A stretch of 49,010 nucleotides of DNA, from the NCBI GenBank assembly GCA_003427395.1, contig BFEA01000302.1, positions 1,497,222-1,546,231 on the forward strand, given 5' to 3'. A program made the position numbers and the translations under genes. The stretch's first letter is position 1; each line of letters starts with the position of its first letter. This DNA is from Chara braunii. Taxonomy: Eukaryota > Streptophyta > Charophyceae > Charales > Characeae. Of the stretch, positions 43,954 through 49,010 are shown piece after piece. Under the pieces are notes generated by a model. It did no database searches, was not told where the DNA came from, and saw nothing but the letters and a program-made list of their open reading frames with translations.

Positions 43954-46900
43954 CTAATCTATTCTCAACCATGGGGACCATATCAGTTTCCCTGTTGTAA
44001 CCGAAACAGCCACCAGTCTGTTTTTTTTTGCCCATGACCGGAGAAACCACAGTCTCGCCCTGAACCATCCTGACCCTAGAAACCACAGTCTCGCCCTGAA
44101 CCATCCTGACCCTGTTTTGGTCATGACTTTGTTCCTCCAATCCACCGTGATTATGTGTCTAAGCATAGTCTTCATCCCACTCTTCAATACTGGGGCAAAG
44201 AAGTATTTCCGCTGGAACATAACCGAATTCCTTTCCTTCCATATCCACCAAACTACCAGCGACCGTATTGCAGTTGCCACGTAACCCCAACCTTTCCCAC
44301 TTTTCAACGGGTATTTAAGTTGCCCTGTCACCGCCTACTCCAAATCCCATTCCACTTCCTCTGGTCCACCCAAGGCCTTCCAATGATGAGCCCACCATCT
44401 CCAAATGCGAAAAGATAGCGGGCAGGTACCCCACAAATGTAATGCATCTTCTGGTTGTAGGTGAATAGTGATACTGCATCTAAGGGGGCCGCATAAGTTA
44501 TCAGCCATACCACTGCCAATGCTTTTTTACTTGGTAACACCTGGCAGATCTTCCATTTGTCTTTAAAATACTTGATGGATAATGTTGAGCTTATAAGAGA
44601 TCTGGGAAGAGTCTTTAGTATCTTCCGAGATGTGCTTCCATTCAATCGTTGTGTTACCATACCAAGCTTGGAGGAATACTGGCAGAGTTTCGGTTGTCCC
44701 CTTGCCTTGGGCCAACCATACATGCCAACATGTAATCGCATTCCTCTGATTGGGTTGCCATCCATGTACAACACCGACTGAGGGGTTCCAGCAGCAGAGA
44801 ATTTCATAAAAATTCTGACTTCCTCCATTAACCCGAAGTTCAGAGTGTCTCGTTCCTCCTTAAACACTAGGGAGTTGCGAGTAATCCCCTCCACCTTCTG
44901 CCTCTCTCACATCTCCGCCTTTCCTTGGGCCATCACTCTGCACACCTGCAACTCCCCTCCCAGGCTGAGAGCAGGGCGATACCATTTCCCTTCCCCAACT
45001 TTCTCTCTCAGTAACTCTATCCAATCCTCCGGTATAGCCTGGATCAAGGCCTCTCTTCTTGATTCCACATGCCATAATCTCCCAAATTTATCTTTGAGTT
45101 CCTCCAAACTCTTCCAAGTTTTACGCAAATCGTCCCACAAGTCCTCAACTCGCAACACCCCTCTTTCCACCCACGCCCTCCCAAAACTCCCTATTTCTGA
45201 TATTGCAAAAGTCGAACCTTCACTGTTCTTAAGCCAACAATTTTCGAATAGAGGTTGGCGTAGCACTTCATCTCTTGATTGTGGAGGTCGGAGGATGCTT
45301 GGTGCCAATGTGCGCCAAACCTGTATTACCCCTTGCCAAAAGGCGGATTTCGGTCTCTGTCTCTGATACGCCGAAGTTTACATCAACAACCACACATCCT
45401 CCCCGTTATTCAGACCCCACTCTTTTGCTAGGATGTACTCCGCCAGCACTACCCAACTGCGACCCTCCGTATCTAGCATAGCCCTGACTGGCCATTTACA
45501 GAGTATTCTGACGCACAGGGTCCAACACTGCCAACCCCCCCTCTTCCTTAGTTGTTGTGACCTTGTCCCAAGATAATTTCGACATGCGTCTTTGTCCATC
45601 CTCTGCATCCGACTTCCATATGAATTTTGCAGCCACAGATCTGATAGCTTGTGAAGTCCTCTTCCCGAAAGCCCTGACCGACCCAGTATACCATAACTGG
45701 GAAAAGACTGATGCATTCACGATCAGCGCCCTGCTAAAAAGGGCGAGACCGTAAACTGTTTTCCACTTCAATAATCTCTGCTCCACCTTGGCAAGGAGAA
45801 TCTTGTCTTGCGTTTCCAACGCAATTTTGCAGGGAAACTTGCACCCCCAAAAACCTTTCTGTGAAATCCACATGAATCTTTTTCATTCCAAAGTCGACAC
45901 AAATCTCATATTGATTCAACAGAAATAACACTGACTTTGATCAATTAACTTGAGCCTTGCATAAACCGCAATATTCTGCCAGCGTCTCCCGTACCGTTGT
46001 TAATGAGAACAATATTTCTAGACACTATTGTGAGATTGTCTGCTAGTGCACTCCCTTTGAACTGCAATTGGTGTCTGGTACGCAGTTCGACAATGTAGGG
46101 ATTGCCCCTTATATTGTTGAGCAGCACATCCATCTGCATCACGAACAACAGTGGTGCTAAAGGGCATCCTTGTCGAAGCGATTGAGTCAACGAAAATAGT
46201 GTTGAGATCCTACCATTGATCATCACCGAGGCAGTCGCATGGAAGTACACCACTTTTACCCATACACAGAAGTTTGGTCCAAGACCCATGTGCCTAAGGG
46301 TGGATAGGACAAAAGGCCAACTAACCCTGTCATAGGCTTTTTTTAGATCGAGGAGTAGGACTGACACATCCAAAGCCTCTTCCATGATAATCTCCATTGT
46401 CTCTATCACTGTGAATATGTTGTCTAAAATTGACTTTCCTTTAACAAATGCACCCTGGTCTACACCCACTAACGAAGAGAGATGTGTCGCCAATTTGATC
46501 GCCAGGGATTTCACCAGCAATTTGTACACCGTGTTCAAAAGGGATATCGGTCGTCAGTTTTGGATGTTGCTTTTGTCCCCTTTCTTGTATAATAGGGCAA
46601 TAATCCCTTTCGTCGTACGTGATGCGAGTCTCACTCTAACCAGAGGCTCATTGTATGTCTGAGTTAGGTCGTTGTCAAAGAGGTCGCAAAACCAGAAGTG
46701 CAGGAAGAACTCTATCTGTAGACCATCCTCCCCCAAGGTCTTACCTTTGGCCATTTGATTGCCCTCATATGCAAGTTCTTCGGTGGTGATGGGTCTGTCT
46801 AGCGCAAGTCTGCCTTCCCATGAGATACGTGTAGTGGTATTGTCCCAGAAGGGTGACTGACGCGACATATCCAGGTCTGCTTCCTCGGGCAGTCTGTGGG

Positions 46901-47732
46901 ACGTCAAAATGTCACTAAAATAAGTGACAACAAAGTCACACATTTGGATTGTTTCTGAACTTTTGCGGGGATTCTGATTAAACGGGTGCGCAAATTCTTT
47001 CATTGTCCGATGTTGTGTGGTCTTCCTTTTTATTAATGCAAACGTTTCTTTAGTCATATTATCTAATTTTGACAATCCCTGAACCTTGCAACGATCTTGC
47101 CACACTTTTTGCTTTCTAATTTGAATTTCCTCCCATTTCAGTAGCTATTGTGTTATTTCCCTGGTCCAGAAGACATATGAGACAAGATGCTTACCAAACT
47201 CACCTTTTGCCTCCTCTATCTTTTATCTGCAAATGCGTTCTTCACAATTCCCCTGGTGTGTTTTCATGATAGAGAACACCACCAACCCCTTCGATAGTAT
47301 CCTCAAGCCTCTGGAAAGTCACTCCCCTTTCGTTGGGAACATGTCCTTAGTGTTTTGCCATGCCTTGTTTTGGTCCCTGACCCATTGAGATATGCCCGGG
47401 TCTTTTAAATTTCATGTATTCAATCTGAAGTAGCCTCTTTTTCTATCATAACTCCGGCCTGGTGCAAAGCGGGCAAGCAGTGGATAATGGTCTGACATGG
47501 GTTACGAATCCACTTCCACTGGCAAGAATGACTCCCACACGACTGCTCGGACAAAGATCATATCGATGCTGCGCTGTTTTGTGTTGGCTGGACCAGAGGT
47601 TACAGACCTCCGACTAGGGGGGTGCCAAGTGAAGCCATACTCATTTAGGTGAGTCACTCCGTATGCGTCAATCAGACCCAACTTCTCCAAAAGAGACAGG
47701 AGGATTTTTGCATCTATGCGAACTGGTCTCAA
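43954..47732 (-). pseudogene. LINE D ORF2 remnant (endonuclease C-half, RT, C-terminal part)
   Basis: 47732-47502 (GLIDAYGVTHLNEYGFTWH, RSIDMIFV) is the endonuclease C-half, followed by MSDHYPL. 47105-46554 leads to GIIALLYKKGDKSNIQN, and 46538-45945 holds the RT: GAFVKGKSILDNIF, LLLDLKKAYDRVSWPFVL, SLRQGCPLAPLLFV, and motif C as LADN (46035-46046), with Asn for the second Asp. 45873-43954 gives post-RT pieces (RPFGK-like, RPPQSRDEVLRQPLFENCW) in changing frames. The C-terminal zinc motif is degraded around 44400-44470. A 36-bp tandem duplication lies near the end. Confidence 0.82.
44042..44113. repeat. 36-bp perfect tandem duplication in LINE D
   Basis: AGAAACCACAGTCTCGCCCT onward (44042-44077) is repeated at once (44078-44113). 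It is a multiple of three, so on the minus strand it adds 12 residues (GSGWFRARLWFL twice) without changing frame. Confidence 0.93.
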
Positions 47733-47755
47733 CGTATACTAGCGGTTTAACCCCC

Positions 47756-48350
47756 TGAGACAATTTTGTTCGCAACCCGTCAGGTGTGCGTTTTATTCAC
47801 AGCCCTAAGACTGTTCGACATCTGTGTCAAGGTGTCGCATCTTTGGCCGTGGGTTCTTAGGGGGCAAACAAAATTGGGGGACCGGGCGTTGGCAAAATTG
47901 CAGACTACCTACAGCTAGCTCTGGTAGAACCAGGAGTTTTGGAAAAAGGAAGGACCGGTTCTTGGGTGGAAGTGGACCCCGAAAAGAAGTGGGGGGCATT
48001 GGACCGGTCCTCGGGTAGAAGCGGACCACAAAAAGAAGTAAAGGCATGTGAACTACAAAAGAGCCCTCAGGCCCAGGCGGTGAGGCCCATCTTCTCAAAA
48101 TAGGGAGGTCAGGCGCAAGGAAACAGACGTTTTGCAAAAGGTAATTTTGACGATTTTCTGTGCTCGGAGGAACCCGCAGAAAAATATGAAATTCTGAGAA
48201 ACCATAAATGAGGTTGTGTTCTTTCTAGAAAAAATATTAGACCATTTTTAAAAAATCATTTAGACCGCGAAATAATCGTAGTTCCTCTTCGACACATTTT
48301 CCATTTTTGCCACTCAACCATGTGTGGGCCAACTGAAAAAGTATTGTGTA
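47756..48350. other. Stretch without a recognisable gene; a 49-bp duplication
   Basis: GGACCGGTTCTTGGGTGGAA at 47952 recurs in diverged form at 48001 (GGACCGGTCCTCGGGTAGAA), each followed by a GGACC and AAAGAAGT phrase. ORFs across this region (110 codons minus, 47805-48137) look like products of that repeat and match nothing known to me. Confidence 0.5.
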
Positions 48351-48711
48351 GCCTGCGGCCTAGCTCAGGTGGTAAGGCACGCAAGTGGCATTCAAGAGGT
48401 CTTGGGTTCAATCCCTATTGGCCTCATATACCTTCCTGGGCAAGCTTGGCGCCCGCCACCTAGAGATATGTCGTTGGTCCCCCCGAGTGGCATTGAGCAG
48501 AGACTGCTGATGTTCATAAGGGGAGGGGACCGGAGGGGAGGCACAATGACTGGCCCATCGAAGAAGCTCGGTCCTTATGCTACCAACTGACCACTGGCCC
48601 GTATTGCCCACCTGCTGGTGGGTGTAGCTCCCGCATGTTCCCTCGTTCGAGGCTTGAGCACGGATGTGGCTGCGACGAGGTTCCCCGTAGTACTATAATA
48701 ACAATAAAAAA
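48351..48711 (+). mobile_element. tRNA-derived SINE
   Basis: TAGCTCAGGTGG (48361-48372) is a perfect A box and GGTTCAATCC (48405-48414) a good B box, 44 nt apart head to head, preceded by GCCTGCGGCC as in a tRNA 5' end. The anticodon arm does not form, so this is not a functional tRNA. An unrelated body of about 290 bp follows and the unit ends in an A-rich tail (ACTATAATAACAATAAAAAA, to 48711). RNA polymerase III would transcribe such a unit, and mobilisation would need a LINE partner. No clear target duplication was seen. Confidence 0.68.
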
Positions 48712-48950
48712 GGCCCGAAAGACCGTCCTGTCCAGATTCGACAGGTTATTGAATTGGTTGTGCCTAAGGAATTAGGCTAATTATTGCGTGAAAAAACCTG
48801 AAAATTGGAGTATTCGTTGATTTTGTTGTGATCTTTCAAGGAAAAATGCTAAATAAATTTTAAAAAATCATTCCAAATGGAAAATAGATCGTGACCACAA
48901 TTTCACCCATATTTCAATTTTGTCATTCCGCTTCTCTCTCTTTCTCTTTC

Positions 48951-48958
<8 letters not shown>

Positions 48959-49006
<48 letters not shown>
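48959..49006. repeat. (CT)n microsatellite at the window end
   Basis: About 24 CT units after a more irregular TTTCTCTC stretch from 48930. 48712-48930 is AT-rich with no gene visible; it holds a small hairpin (CCTGTC/GACAGG) at about 48728-48746. Confidence 0.93.
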
Positions 49007-49008
<2 letters not shown>

Positions 49009-49010
49009 TT

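Larger units (their letters stand above)
43193..47755 (-). mobile_element. LINE D: decayed, 5'-truncated LINE of the same family
   Basis: The 3' end is marked on the minus strand by CTCCGGGTAGAATTGTGAGG (43212-43231), next to LINE F tail-to-tail. Upstream on the minus strand come the C-terminal ORF2 part (about 45873-43954), RT (47105-45945) and the second half of the endonuclease (47732-47450). Similarity ends near 47755, so the N-terminal endonuclease half and ORF1 are missing, the usual result of incomplete reverse transcription. Palindrome copy 2 is inserted in its 3' part (43518-43861). Confidence 0.8.

Overview
The window looks like repeat-dominated nuclear DNA from a green plant, probably a streptophyte. 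Three things point there. A complete ORF for the plastid Clp-protease adaptor ClpF sits at 20148-21704 (minus). There is a plant-like U2 snRNA 5' half. The retroelements are of plant type: LINEs whose ORF1 ends in a CCHC knuckle, and a Penelope-like element with its endonuclease at the N-terminus, a type described from green algae and spike mosses. A charophycean alga would fit, but the species is a guess. There are no bacterial operons, phage genes or CRISPR arrays. Three runs of N (15640; 21819-21822; 38408-38532) show a draft assembly.

Layout. 1-1080: no gene; one 18-bp inverted repeat and a poly(A) run. 1085-5952 (minus): decayed LINE A, with a small TTAA-flanked inverted-repeat element inside its RT. 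6240-6800: a scrambled LINE A-like fragment and a tRNA-derived SINE-like unit. 6890-20100: almost no recognisable coding; pyrimidine-rich minisatellites, long (CT)n/(GT)n tracts, poly(C) runs, a candidate DNA transposon at 12432-13310, and a 48-bp minisatellite repeating a CACGTG box at 15531-15735. 20148-21704: ClpF, the only convincing host gene, with a GA tract just upstream. 22036-22130: truncated U2 with an A-rich tail and a short flanking direct repeat, so probably a retropseudogene. 22140-24390: microsatellites and unassigned sequence.

24395-31478: LINE B, about 7.1 kb, with 5' region, ORF1, overlapping ORF2, poly(A) and an 8-bp target-site duplication. 31487-37870: LINE C, same orientation, decayed, missing its 3' end. 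38143-38790: about 170-bp tandem units each carrying a hairpin. 38990-42213 (minus): a Penelope-like element with SAP-like segment, GIY-YIG nuclease, cysteine-rich linker and RT, in that order. 42240-42583 and 43518-43861: two 344-bp near-perfect palindromes in opposite orientation. 42584-43192: 3' end of LINE F (plus), meeting tail-to-tail the 3' end of LINE D (43193-47755, minus). 48351-48711: a second tRNA-derived SINE-like unit, then a terminal (CT)n tract.

Apart from ClpF the window records nested insertion and decay. All LINE and Penelope-like ORFs carry stops or frameshifts, and several stops are transitions of the kind expected from cytosine methylation. The points most worth a second look are the permuted Penelope-like element, the palindrome pair, the hairpin tandem repeats next to the Penelope-like element, and the LINE RT catalytic motif without its usual aromatic residue.
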